Below, piece after piece: positions 18,546 through 26,172 of a stretch of DNA of 64,000 nt (positions are counted from its first letter, which is position 1; every line of letters starts with the position of its first letter). Under the pieces are notes generated by a model. The model worked only from the letters and a program-made list of their open reading frames with translations. It ran no database searches and was not told where the DNA came from. The position numbers were made by a program, and so were the translations under genes. Origin of the DNA: K189A clade bacterium (GTDB lineage Bacteria > Pseudomonadota > Gammaproteobacteria > Pseudomonadales > Azotimanducaceae); NCBI GenBank assembly GCA_902528515.1, contig CABZTD010000001.1:165433-229432 (forward strand). The letters are read 5' to 3'.

Positions 18546-19415
18546 TTAGCGTTTAGGCGCGGGACGTTTGTCAAGCTGGGGATAGGGAATCAAACAGCTG
18601 GTTTTGGCTACCCTAGAGCGCTTCGTCTTTGACGGTGCCCCCTTGGGATAGGCAAACCCAAGCATTTTATAAAGCGCCTTGAGATCGTGCGTTTGCATCA
18701 ATGACCAATGTCCGACGGTTAGCCAGGAAGGCAGTATCACCGGCCCGTAACGTACACGCTTTAACCGACTCACCTTGCAGCCCGCGCTATCAAACAAACG
18801 ACGGACCTCGCGGTTACGTCCGTCCATAAGCGCAACGTGGTACCAAAAATTCGACTCACTGCCGTTGTAATAGCGCACATCACTAAAACGCATGGTCTCG
18901 CCTTCGATTTCAACACCTGCTTTGAGCTTTTCTATTTCGTCGTCATCGAGTTTTTTGTTCACCCGCACCGCGTACTCGCGATCAAGACCCGTTGAGGGGT
19001 GCATCATGCGATGGGCTAGCGAGCCATCATTGGTGACCAGTAGCAGTCCGGTCGTATTGATGTCCAGACGACCAACCGTCACCCAGCGGCTATCCTGCAG
19101 ACGCGGCAGCTGATCAAAGATCGTGCCCCGACCCTCCGGGTCGCGACGACTACAAACGAGGCCTGCAGCTTTGTTCAGCATCAGCACCTGAGGCGCACTG
19201 GCAGTTGCTGTCTCAACAACCGCACCGTCGACAACGATTTCGTCTTTGGCGCTAACCCGCTGTCCAAGATGGGCGACTTGCCCGTTTACGCTAACGCGAC
19301 CGTCTGCAATCCAGTTTTCTATTTGACGCCGTGAGCCGCGACCGCTGGCGGCAATAACTTTCTGCAGCTTTTGCGAATCGTCCTCAACGTTCTTCGATAT
19401 TTGCGACTTTCTCAT
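18546..19415 (-). CDS. rluB: 23S rRNA pseudouridine(2605) synthase
   Basis: A 289-residue RsuA/RluB-family pseudouridine synthase. An S4 RNA-binding domain lies at about 15-65 ('IENWIADGRVSVNGQVAHLG'), then the catalytic domain with Asp in 'VGRLDINTTGLLLVTNDG' and 'LMDGRNREVRRLF'. A basic Lys/Arg/Pro tail follows. It isomerises a uridine in 23S rRNA; position 2605 is the family assignment. The start overlaps the scpB stop by 4 bases, and the scpA-scpB-rluB order is common in bacteria. Confidence 0.93.
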   Translation of the reverse strand: MRKSQISKNVEDDSQKLQKVIAASGRGSRRQIENWIADGRVSVNGQVAHLGQRVSAKDEIVVDGAVVETATASAPQVLMLNKAAGLVCSRRDPEGRGTIFDQLPRLQDSRWVTVGRLDINTTGLLLVTNDGSLAHRMMHPSTGLDREYAVRVNKKLDDDEIEKLKAGVEIEGETMRFSDVRYYNGSESNFWYHVALMDGRNREVRRLFDSAGCKVSRLKRVRYGPVILPSWLTVGHWSLMQTHDLKALYKMLGFAYPKGAPSKTKRSRVAKTSCLIPYPQLDKRPAPKR

Positions 19416-20170
19416 GAATGGGTCGGCTGCTCGGCCTCATGTGCTGCGCTTAGATCCGGCTCACGCGCCGGGTCCGTTGGCTCCGAGGCACCTTCATCCT
19501 CATTGGCATCTCCAGCACCGTCAACGCTCGCGCCGTCCTCTGCTACCAGGGCCGGCTCGATCATGGCTTTGATTTCCTTAAGCGGCGGCAAATCTTCGAG
19601 TTTCTCGAGGTCAAAATAATCGAGAAAGGCCTTGGTGGTACCGTATATAGAAGGTCGTCCTGGTGCTTCGCGCTGACCTACCACCCGTATCCAGTCGCGC
19701 TCTAGCAAGGTTCGCATAATGTTCTGACTCACGCTGACTCCACGCACTTGCTCAATATCGCCCCGAGTCACCGGCTGCTTGTAGGCAATCAGCGCCAAGG
19801 TCTCCAGCAGCGCGCGGGTGTACCGAGGCGGTTTTTCTTCCCACAGTCGGCTGATCCAGCCGCTGAGTTCCTGACGGGTCTGGTAACGATAGCCCGAGGC
19901 CACTTTTTGCAGCACGACGCCACGCTGGGCGCAGTCTGCCTGTAGCGACTCTATGGCCGAGCGCACCTGTTTGCGCCCCTCGTCCTCATCTAGCTCACCG
20001 ACGGTAAAAAGGCGAAAAAGGTTGTCGACCGTTAAGGGGCCCTCGGCAGCCAGCAGGGCAGCTTCGATCACCTGTGCGATTTGTGTGGGTTCCAATGCGC
20101 GACCGGGCAATAGGAGTGCTGCCTCATCAACCAAGTTCTGGACATCGTTTCCCTGACTTCGTTCATTCAC
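19412..20170 (-). CDS. scpB: Segregation and condensation protein B
   Basis: A 252-residue ScpB with tandem winged-helix domains. The motif 'TRALLETLALIAYKQPVTRG' followed by 'IEQVRGVSVSQNIMRTLLER' is the most conserved ScpB region. With ScpA and SMC it would form the bacterial condensin that compacts and segregates chromosomes. The acidic Glu/Asp/Ala/Pro-rich C-terminal tail (about 210-252) looks disordered. It overlaps scpA and rluB by 4 bases each, a tightly coupled operon. No smc gene is in the window. Confidence 0.95.
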   Translation of the reverse strand: MNERSQGNDVQNLVDEAALLLPGRALEPTQIAQVIEAALLAAEGPLTVDNLFRLFTVGELDEDEGRKQVRSAIESLQADCAQRGVVLQKVASGYRYQTRQELSGWISRLWEEKPPRYTRALLETLALIAYKQPVTRGDIEQVRGVSVSQNIMRTLLERDWIRVVGQREAPGRPSIYGTTKAFLDYFDLEKLEDLPPLKEIKAMIEPALVAEDGASVDGAGDANEDEGASEPTDPAREPDLSAAHEAEQPTHS

Positions 20171-21102
20171 GCGTGCTCCTCCCCAAGATCCTGTGACCCC
20201 CCACTGCCATAATGAAGGTCGATATCCGACGTATCGCCGAGTCCCTGTGTCGCGTTTTGCCCAACGCGCACATATATTGGCGCGAAAGGCTCTGCCTGCA
20301 CAAAGTCGACTAGAGACTCGCGAATCAGCTCCATAATGGCCAAAAATGTCACCACCACGCCAAGTCGCCCCTCCTCCGCGCGAAAAAGCTCGTTGAAACC
20401 AATGAATCCTTCACCCTGGTTTACCCGTGACAATATGTCTCCCATCCGATCGCGCACCGACAAGGCCTCAAACTTGATCTCATGCTTGGTGAAAAGTTCA
20501 GCGCGGCGCAGGACTTGCGCCAAAGACAACATCACTTCGCGCAAGTCCACGTGGGGCTCGCCGTGTTCGCGTACCAGCTTTGGCTTGCTGGCAGTGCCGA
20601 TAAAAACATCACGTTCTACACGCTGTAGTTCACCCAGATCCTCTGCCGCGGTTTTAATCTGCTCGTATTCCTGCAGCCGCCTGATCAACTCGGTACGCGG
20701 ATCATCCTCGTCGTCGAATTCCTCCGGTCGCGGCAGCAGCATTCGCGACTTAATTTCTGCCAACATTGCCGCCATCAGCAGGTACTCGGCGGCAAGCTCA
20801 AGCTCTAGGGCCTGCATCAGCTCGATGTAGCTCATGTACTGAGCGGTAATCACCGAGACTTTAACCTTTAGGATGTCCAGATTTTGGCGCCTGATCAGGT
20901 AAAGCAGCAGGTCGAGTGGTCCCTCGAAAGTTTCAAGAAATACCTCAAGGGCTCCGGGCGGAATGTACAAATCCTTGGGCAGCTGCTGGATCTCTTCGCC
21001 TGCTACCCAGGCGATGGTTGCCTGGTTGGCAGCCCGCGCAGCGCTTAGATGACTCAACTTGGTTGAGGCATTATCCATCGAAGGTATCTCGCCAGAGACC
21101 AA
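20167..21102 (-). CDS. scpA: Segregation and condensation protein A (kleisin)
   Basis: A 311-residue ScpA kleisin. The conserved opening 'FEGPLDLLLYLIRRQNLDIL' (about 55-74) binds SMC, and 'LEYLLMAAMLAEIKSRMLLP'-like sequence follows. The C-terminal winged helix has 'VVTFLAIMELIRESLVDFVQ'. It bridges SMC and ScpB. The start is uncertain: the in-frame TTG at 21102 is used here, with the trpS-embedded GGAGG 13 bases upstream; the first in-frame ATG is at 21078. A 12-codon ATG frame at the trpS stop lies between the GGAGG and the scpA body. Confidence 0.93.
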   Translation of the reverse strand: MVSGEIPSMDNASTKLSHLSAARAANQATIAWVAGEEIQQLPKDLYIPPGALEVFLETFEGPLDLLLYLIRRQNLDILKVKVSVITAQYMSYIELMQALELELAAEYLLMAAMLAEIKSRMLLPRPEEFDDEDDPRTELIRRLQEYEQIKTAAEDLGELQRVERDVFIGTASKPKLVREHGEPHVDLREVMLSLAQVLRRAELFTKHEIKFEALSVRDRMGDILSRVNQGEGFIGFNELFRAEEGRLGVVVTFLAIMELIRESLVDFVQAEPFAPIYVRVGQNATQGLGDTSDIDLHYGSGGSQDLGEEHA

Positions 21103-21108
21103 TGCTCA

Positions 21109-22410
21109 TCAACGACCTCCGATACCAACGGCGTCTTTGACTTCTTCCATGGTTTCCCTGGCCACTGCCCGGGCTTTTTCCGATCCCTCGGCGATCACTG
21201 CATGAACCAAGTCCGGATCCTCCACAAACTGCTGGGCGCGCTGGCGAATGATGTCTTGTTCGCTATTGATCGCATCGATCAGAGGTTTTTTGCAGTCTAC
21301 GCAGCCAATACCTGCGCTTTTGCACCCCTCTATCGCCCACTGCTTGACTTCGTCGGCGCTGTAAACCTCATGCAGCGCAAACACCGGACACTGGGTCGGA
21401 TCGCCGGGATCATTACGCCGGACCCTGGCGGGATCCGTTTGCATAGTGCGGACTTTTTCTTCAACCACCCATGGCTCTTCACGCAGCCCTATAGTGTTGT
21501 TGTAGGACTTTGACATTTTTTCTCCGTCAAGTCCTGGCATCTTGGATTGGGCGGTCAGCATGGACTGCGGTTCCGGCAAAATAATTCGGCCGCTGCCTTC
21601 GAGATAGCCGAACAGGCGTTCGGTATCTCCTATTGATAGATTCTGCTGTTCCGCCAGCAATGCTCTGGCCCGCTCTAAAGCCTCGGCATCACCGCGCTCC
21701 TGGTACTCACGCCGCAGATCGGAATATAGGCGTGCGGCCTTCTTCCCCATTTTTTTCACCGCGGCCACTGCCTGCTCTTCAAAGCCAGGCTCACGGCCAT
21801 AAACATGGTTGAAGCGTCGCGCGATCTCGCGGGTCAGCTCGACATGTGCGACCTGGTCAGCACCGACGGGCACGCGACCCGAGCGGTAAATCAAAATATC
21901 GGCGGCCTGTAGCAGCGGGTATCCCAAAAAGCCGAAGGTAGCCAAGTCACGGTCGTGGAGTTTTTGTTGCTGGTCTTTGTAGGACGGCACGCGCTCGAGC
22001 CAGGCCAGGGGCGTTATCATAGAGAGCATCAAATGCAGTTCGGCATGCTCAGGCACCTTACTCTGCACAAACACCGTCGCTGCGCCGGGATTCACCCCAG
22101 CCGCGAGCCAATCGACGACAGTGTCGTAGGAATACTGGTCAATGGTCTCGGATTCTTCGTAGTTGGTCGTAAGCGCGTGATAGTCCGCAACGAAAAAGAA
22201 GCACTCGTATTCATGCTGCAGCTGTACCCAGTTGTTCAGTACGCCGTGCAGGTGGCCTAAATGCAAACGACCGGTTGGCCTCATTCCTGACACTATGCGT
22301 TGATTCGAATCGTTGCTACTCAACCAGGGATCCTTTCGGCTTCGGACAGCAAAGTATAAAGCGTCAGCTTCGGTGATGGCAGGCATTTTGCCTGTCTTTG
22401 CGGGGTTCAA
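21109..22410 (-). CDS. trpS: Tryptophanyl-tRNA synthetase, putative iron-sulfur type
   Basis: A 433-residue class I tRNA synthetase. The HIGH-like motif is 'RLHLGHLHG' (about 48-56), and KMSKS is at 298-302 (GEKMSKSYN). An insertion after the Rossmann fold (about 215-260) and Cys341, Cys363, Cys370 and Cys373 are notable: the spacing C-x21-C-x6-C-x2-C is almost that of the [4Fe-4S] cluster of Thermotoga TrpRS, which lies next to the anticodon-binding site. It charges tRNA-Trp. The first ~35 residues precede the conserved core and the true start may be later. It is linked to scpA by 6 bases. Confidence 0.95.
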   Translation of the reverse strand: MNPAKTGKMPAITEADALYFAVRSRKDPWLSSNDSNQRIVSGMRPTGRLHLGHLHGVLNNWVQLQHEYECFFFVADYHALTTNYEESETIDQYSYDTVVDWLAAGVNPGAATVFVQSKVPEHAELHLMLSMITPLAWLERVPSYKDQQQKLHDRDLATFGFLGYPLLQAADILIYRSGRVPVGADQVAHVELTREIARRFNHVYGREPGFEEQAVAAVKKMGKKAARLYSDLRREYQERGDAEALERARALLAEQQNLSIGDTERLFGYLEGSGRIILPEPQSMLTAQSKMPGLDGEKMSKSYNNTIGLREEPWVVEEKVRTMQTDPARVRRNDPGDPTQCPVFALHEVYSADEVKQWAIEGCKSAGIGCVDCKKPLIDAINSEQDIIRQRAQQFVEDPDLVHAVIAEGSEKARAVARETMEEVKDAVGIGGR

Positions 22411-22474
22411 GAAGCCTTACAACCATCAGACCCGTGCAGCATAGCGTCGGCCTTGCGCACTTTGAGCGCCTTCA

Positions 22475-23094
22475 TCAGCGCAGCTCCCCTGCGCCCTGGC
22501 GGGTGATCTGTGGTTCGTCTGCGGTAAAATCGACGATGGTAGAAACCTCATCGCTACCTACACCACAGCCCAGAACCACAGCCACGCGCTTATCGACGGC
22601 TGCAGCGATATCTTCGGGGTCACGCAGAATGGCTTCGTCCTCGTGGAAATCCGGCAGCTTCAAGGTGGTCGACAATAGCGGCTCACCCATCGCCTCCAGC
22701 AAACCCATGGCCGCGGCATGCTCTGGCACGCGCAGCCCGATGTTTTTTTCTTGGGATGCAATAGCCTGCGTTGTACTTCCTTTGTCGCTGGTAAAACGAA
22801 GGTAAACGGCCCCGGCGTGTTGCGCTTCAAAATACGGTAGGTCGAATTCTCTACCCGGGCATAACTGCCTAACTCACCAAGGTCCCGACAGATAAGAGTG
22901 AATTGATTGTTCTTCGGCAAGCGACGCAGTACCACGAGGCGATCCAAGGCGCCCTTGTCTCCCAGATGACAGGCAATGGCATAGCCCTTCTCGTTCGGAT
23001 ACACCACAAGCTCGCCGCGGTGCAGTGCATGAGCAGCCATTTCGAGTAAACGCTTCTGTGGATGTGTTGGATGGAGTTCGAGCAACTGCGTCAT
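22475..23094 (-). pseudogene. yciO: YciO/Sua5-like protein, frameshifted in a run of seven A
   Basis: Two frames together give a protein of about 206 residues matching YciO (Sua5/YrdC/YciO family). Frame one starts at the ATG at 23094 (MTQLLELHPTHPQ) and runs with 'GELVVYPNEKGYAIACHLG' and 'FTLICRDL' to 'LHPKKKT'. The rest continues in another frame from about 22745 ('IGLRVPEHAAAMGLLEAMGE', then 'STIVDFTADEPQITRQGAG') to the stop at 22475. The break is in seven consecutive A (plus-strand T-run 22743-22749); one extra A restores PKKKNIGLRV. The gene is therefore a recent pseudogene, a sequencing error, or read through slippage. It is 64 bases upstream of trpS on the same strand. Confidence 0.8.
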
Positions 23095-23142
23095 AGGTGT
23101 TTTCCTGTCAGAATGAACGTTGACCAGACATAGGATCTTCAG

Positions 23143-23168
23143 CCCTGGCGAGACTTTGCATGCCAGGG
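23143..23168. repeat. Inverted repeat between yciO and yciB
   Basis: CCCTGGC at 23143-23149 and GCCAGGG at 23162-23168 form perfect 7-bp arms around a 12-base loop, in the short divergent gap between yciO (left) and yciB (right). No T-run follows on either strand, so it is not a normal terminator. It could be an operator for the divergent promoters, or chance. Confidence 0.4.
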
Positions 23169-23272
23169 TCTGTAGCGTATCGTCGCGCTTCGGCGCGTGG
23201 ACCTCCAAATAATAGATGGTTAAGGTTTACGACCCCTTAGACACTTTAACCACCTCAAGCAACGGTTTGTTC

Positions 23273-23869
23273 ATGCATCAATTTCTCGAATACATCGCGG
23301 TTATTGCCTTTGTCATCGTTTTCTTCTGGACTAGGGATGTTTTTCTGGCAACCGCCATGCTGCTGGCCGCCGTCAGCGCTCAGGTCGCTTTCTACAAACT
23401 TACAAAGCGGCCTCTAAGCAACGAACTGAAGATTACCTTCTGGCTGTCACTGATTCTCGGTGGCCTGACCCTCATACTGCGAGACGAAACATTTATCCAG
23501 TGGAAGCCGAGTATCATTTCCTGGGCGATGGCCCTGGGTTTGGTTGGCGCTATGTGGTTTGCCAAGATGCTGGTTCTGAAAAAAATGCTCGGCGTTGCCA
23601 TCACCACCGAGGACGATATCTGGCGCAAGCTAACCTACGGCTGGACCCTGGGTCTGACCGCCAATGGTTTCATAAACCTGTGGGTGGTTTATAACTTTTC
23701 CATGGAGACTTGGGTCACCTTCAAGTTTGTGGGCCTCCTTGGCCTGCAGCTGCTTTATGTCGTGATTATGATGATCTACCTTGTGCGTATCGGTGCCATC
23801 AAGGAAGACGGCCCAGCCCCCGCTGACCCTGAGGGCAGCGCCGAAAAAAGCTCCGAAACCCAGGCATGA
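23273..23869 (+). CDS. yciB: Inner-membrane septation protein A homologue (YciB)
   Basis: A 198-residue polytopic inner-membrane protein with about five hydrophobic helices, starting MHQFLEYIAVIAF as YciB proteins do; an upstream ATG at 23216 would add 19 residues not seen in the family. The family motifs 'FWLSLILGGLTLILRDETFI' and 'WRKLTYGWTL' are present. YciB is implicated in cell-envelope synthesis and division in enterics. The C-terminal tail is acidic. Its end overlaps the pdxJ start by 4 bases. Confidence 0.92.
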   Translation: MHQFLEYIAVIAFVIVFFWTRDVFLATAMLLAAVSAQVAFYKLTKRPLSNELKITFWLSLILGGLTLILRDETFIQWKPSIISWAMALGLVGAMWFAKMLVLKKMLGVAITTEDDIWRKLTYGWTLGLTANGFINLWVVYNFSMETWVTFKFVGLLGLQLLYVVIMMIYLVRIGAIKEDGPAPADPEGSAEKSSETQA

Positions 23870-24636
23870 TTACCCTAAGCGTCAATCTGAATAAAATCGC
23901 CTTACTGCGAAACTCTCGAGAAGGCGGCAAACCCAGCGTCACCGACGCCGCTCGTGAGGCCATCGCCCGGGGTGCGGGGGGGATCACCGTGCATCCTCGC
24001 CCAGATCAGCGTCATATTCGCCCGGAAGATGTCTACGCGCTTGCGCAGCTGCTCGCAGACGATTATCCAAGAATTGAGTTCAACATTGAAGGCAATCCAT
24101 TTGCTGGCCCAACCCAGGCGGGCTATCCGGGTTTTCGGCAACTGGTCGAGGCAACCAAGCCCCATCAAGTTACCTTGGTTCCCGATAGCGACGATCAGTT
24201 GACCTCTGACCATGGCTGGGATCTGGCCACCCCTGCGCCTGCGCTCGAGGTTGCAATTGCTGCCTACCGAGCGATGGGTTGTCGGGTAAGCCTGTTCATG
24301 GATCCGGTGATGGAGCAAATGGCTACGGCAAAGGTCATTGGCGCAGACCGCATCGAGTTTTATACGGGCCCCTACGCCCAGACTTACTGGACCCATGGCC
24401 CCAGCGACGATCGCACACGAGACTGTTTCGCGCAGTTTTGTCAGGCCGCTCAGGGTGCCCTGACCGCTGGGCTGGGTATCAATGCGGGTCACGACCTCGA
24501 TCAGGAGAACTTACCACTATTCTCCTCATTGCCAGGTCTGCAAGAGGTATCCATTGGCCACGCCATAATGTGCGAGGCTCTGCAGGCCGGTTATGGGCCA
24601 ACTATCCAACGCTACGTGGAGATCTTGCACCGATGA
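23866..24636 (+). CDS. pdxJ: Pyridoxine 5'-phosphate synthase
   Basis: A 256-residue TIM-barrel PdxJ that condenses 1-deoxyxylulose-5-phosphate with aminoacetone-3-phosphate to pyridoxine 5'-phosphate. Motifs: 'LSVNLNKIALLRNSREGG', 'GGITVHPRPDQRHI', 'TLVPDSDDQLTSDHGWD' and 'SIGHAIMCEAL'. These wordings (VNLNKIA, HPRPDQRHIR, LTSDHGWD) are those of the Xanthomonas/Bacteroidetes-type PdxJ rather than the E. coli type (VNIDHIA, HLREDRRHI). It is also not beside recO/era, the usual neighbours. It overlaps yciB and the cyclophilin gene by 4 bases each (ATGA junctions). Confidence 0.95.
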   Translation: MITLSVNLNKIALLRNSREGGKPSVTDAAREAIARGAGGITVHPRPDQRHIRPEDVYALAQLLADDYPRIEFNIEGNPFAGPTQAGYPGFRQLVEATKPHQVTLVPDSDDQLTSDHGWDLATPAPALEVAIAAYRAMGCRVSLFMDPVMEQMATAKVIGADRIEFYTGPYAQTYWTHGPSDDRTRDCFAQFCQAAQGALTAGLGINAGHDLDQENLPLFSSLPGLQEVSIGHAIMCEALQAGYGPTIQRYVEILHR

Positions 24637-25277
24637 ATGCGTCGTTCGTTCACAGAAAAATAACTACAAAAATGCTGCGGGTCCTTGTGCTCTGCTACGC
24701 TGCGCTCGCATTCAGTACGACCGTGGAATCAGCGACGGACAGTCAGAGGAAAGGATCCGATAGGGTTTTTAATGAGAATCCTAGGGTAGTGATCGAAACG
24801 ACCGAAGGCAATATCGAGATCGAACTACTACCCAAATTTGCGCCCAAACACGTGAATAATTTTCTCGATTTGGTGGAGAAGGAGTTTTATAGCGGTCTCA
24901 TTTTTCACCGGGTCATTCCGAATTTTATGATTCAGACCGGCGGCTACGAGGTCGGTGTGAAATACCGAACACATGACGACAACATGGTGCCCAACGAATC
25001 CTTTAACGGCCTGAAAAACAAACGCTTCAGCGTTGCCGCGGCACGGACGGATGATCCAGACTCCGCAGACACCCAGTTCTACATCAATGTCGTCGACAAC
25101 CCCTTCCTCGACGCTCAGCCTAGCAAACCCGGCTACACCGTCTTTGGACGCGTTATCGACGGCTTCGACGCAGTGGAGCGCATAGAACTCACGGATACGC
25201 GTCTGCGTATGGGTATGGCCGGTGTGCCGGAACAACCCATCGTGATCTCTGCGGTTAAGTGGGTGAACCCCCAGTAA
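24633..25277 (+). CDS. Periplasmic cyclophilin-type peptidyl-prolyl isomerase
   Basis: A 214-residue cyclophilin. The start at 24633 forms an ATGA overlap with the pdxJ stop; an internal Met at 24672 is an alternative. A signal-peptide-like stretch (LRVLVLCYAALAFSTTVES) ends near residue 33. The cyclophilin domain has 'GLIFHRVIPNFMIQTGGY' and 'TQFYINVVDNPFLD', with the catalytic Arg in FHRV. It would catalyse cis-trans prolyl isomerisation in the periplasm. The last residues (MGMAGVPEQPIVI) are typical of PpiA/B. Confidence 0.9.
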   Translation: MNASFVHRKITTKMLRVLVLCYAALAFSTTVESATDSQRKGSDRVFNENPRVVIETTEGNIEIELLPKFAPKHVNNFLDLVEKEFYSGLIFHRVIPNFMIQTGGYEVGVKYRTHDDNMVPNESFNGLKNKRFSVAAARTDDPDSADTQFYINVVDNPFLDAQPSKPGYTVFGRVIDGFDAVERIELTDTRLRMGMAGVPEQPIVISAVKWVNPQ

Positions 25278-25438
25278 GGGCCAATCTGTACCTAACTTCA
25301 CCCCAACCTTCGAAAAGAGCGACTGGGAGAGCTTCGGCATGCTGCGTCACCGACCGCCCGCCGCTTGCCTAATTCAAGCGAAGCAACCTTGGGGCGAATT
25401 CATGTAAACTCCCGCCTTTTTTAGGCAGCCCTTTATCC

Positions 25439-26170
25439 ATGCGAACCCCTCTTATCGCCCTTGCCAGCGCTCTTTTGCTGGCCTTTATCGTCATTCAACT
25501 CAACGTTCTATTTTTCGCTGACGACCAGTTGACCGTTCAACATCATCTGTCACTACTAGTGTTGACTGCTGCTGCGTTGTTTATCAATGGGTTATTCAAT
25601 GCCCGTCTTGCGCTGCGCGATGCGCCCAAGAAGGGGAGAAGACGAGATAGCAATCAGGATCGCCGCAACACCAAGCGGCGAAAGGGTCGGGACGGGGATG
25701 GGCCTCGCAACGACAATGATCGCAAAGACAGGGATCACAAGGATAGCGATCGCACCGCAAAAGAAAGAAACTCCCGCAACGGTGACAGGAAGCGGGACAA
25801 AAACCCTCGCGGAGAGCCCCGAAGAGAGCGACGCAATCCCAGGGTCGCAGACGGTGCAAATTCGGAAAAAAACCAGCCCAAGCCTAATGCCGAAAAGGCC
25901 AGCGATGGCCAAGACCACAGGGCCGACCTTGTTCCCCAGGCAGCACCAGCAGATGCGGAGCGCGGCAACGTCAAATGGTTCAACCGAACCAAGGGCTACG
26001 GCTTCATTGTTCGAGAATCAGGCGAAGAAATCTTTGTCCACCAGCGCAGCGTTGTGCCTCAAACGGAGGGTCAGCGCGGCGCGTTGCGAGATGGTCAGGC
26101 CGTCGCCTTTGTCGTCGTCGAACATGATAAGGGTGTACAGGCAGACCGAGTGACCGTAGTGGAAGCCTAG
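25439..26170 (+). CDS. Membrane-anchored cold-shock-domain protein with long charged linker
   Basis: A 243-residue protein of unusual build. Two transmembrane helices lie at about 4-26 and 36-57. A 110-residue linker (about 62-172) made almost only of Arg, Lys, Asp, Asn and Gly follows, then a complete cold-shock domain (about 175-243) with RNP1 'KGYGFI' and RNP2 'IFVHQ'. The cold-shock domain binds single-stranded nucleic acid; the linker looks disordered and polyampholytic and could itself bind RNA. The layout would tether an RNA chaperone to the cytoplasmic membrane face. It lies 2 bases before argS, so the two are probably co-transcribed. The domain call is firm, the function is inferred. 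Confidence 0.85.
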   Translation: MRTPLIALASALLLAFIVIQLNVLFFADDQLTVQHHLSLLVLTAAALFINGLFNARLALRDAPKKGRRRDSNQDRRNTKRRKGRDGDGPRNDNDRKDRDHKDSDRTAKERNSRNGDRKRDKNPRGEPRRERRNPRVADGANSEKNQPKPNAEKASDGQDHRADLVPQAAPADAERGNVKWFNRTKGYGFIVRESGEEIFVHQRSVVPQTEGQRGALRDGQAVAFVVVEHDKGVQADRVTVVEA

Positions 26171-26172
26171 GC

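Noticed and set aside
24279..24632. Open frame upstream of the cyclophilin start, in frame with it
   Set aside because: It is the shadow of pdxJ; the family start and signal peptide begin at 24633.
25592..25992. Several long minus-strand open frames under the cold-shock linker
   Set aside because: They arise from the low-complexity Arg/Asp codons of the linker and have no protein-like pattern.
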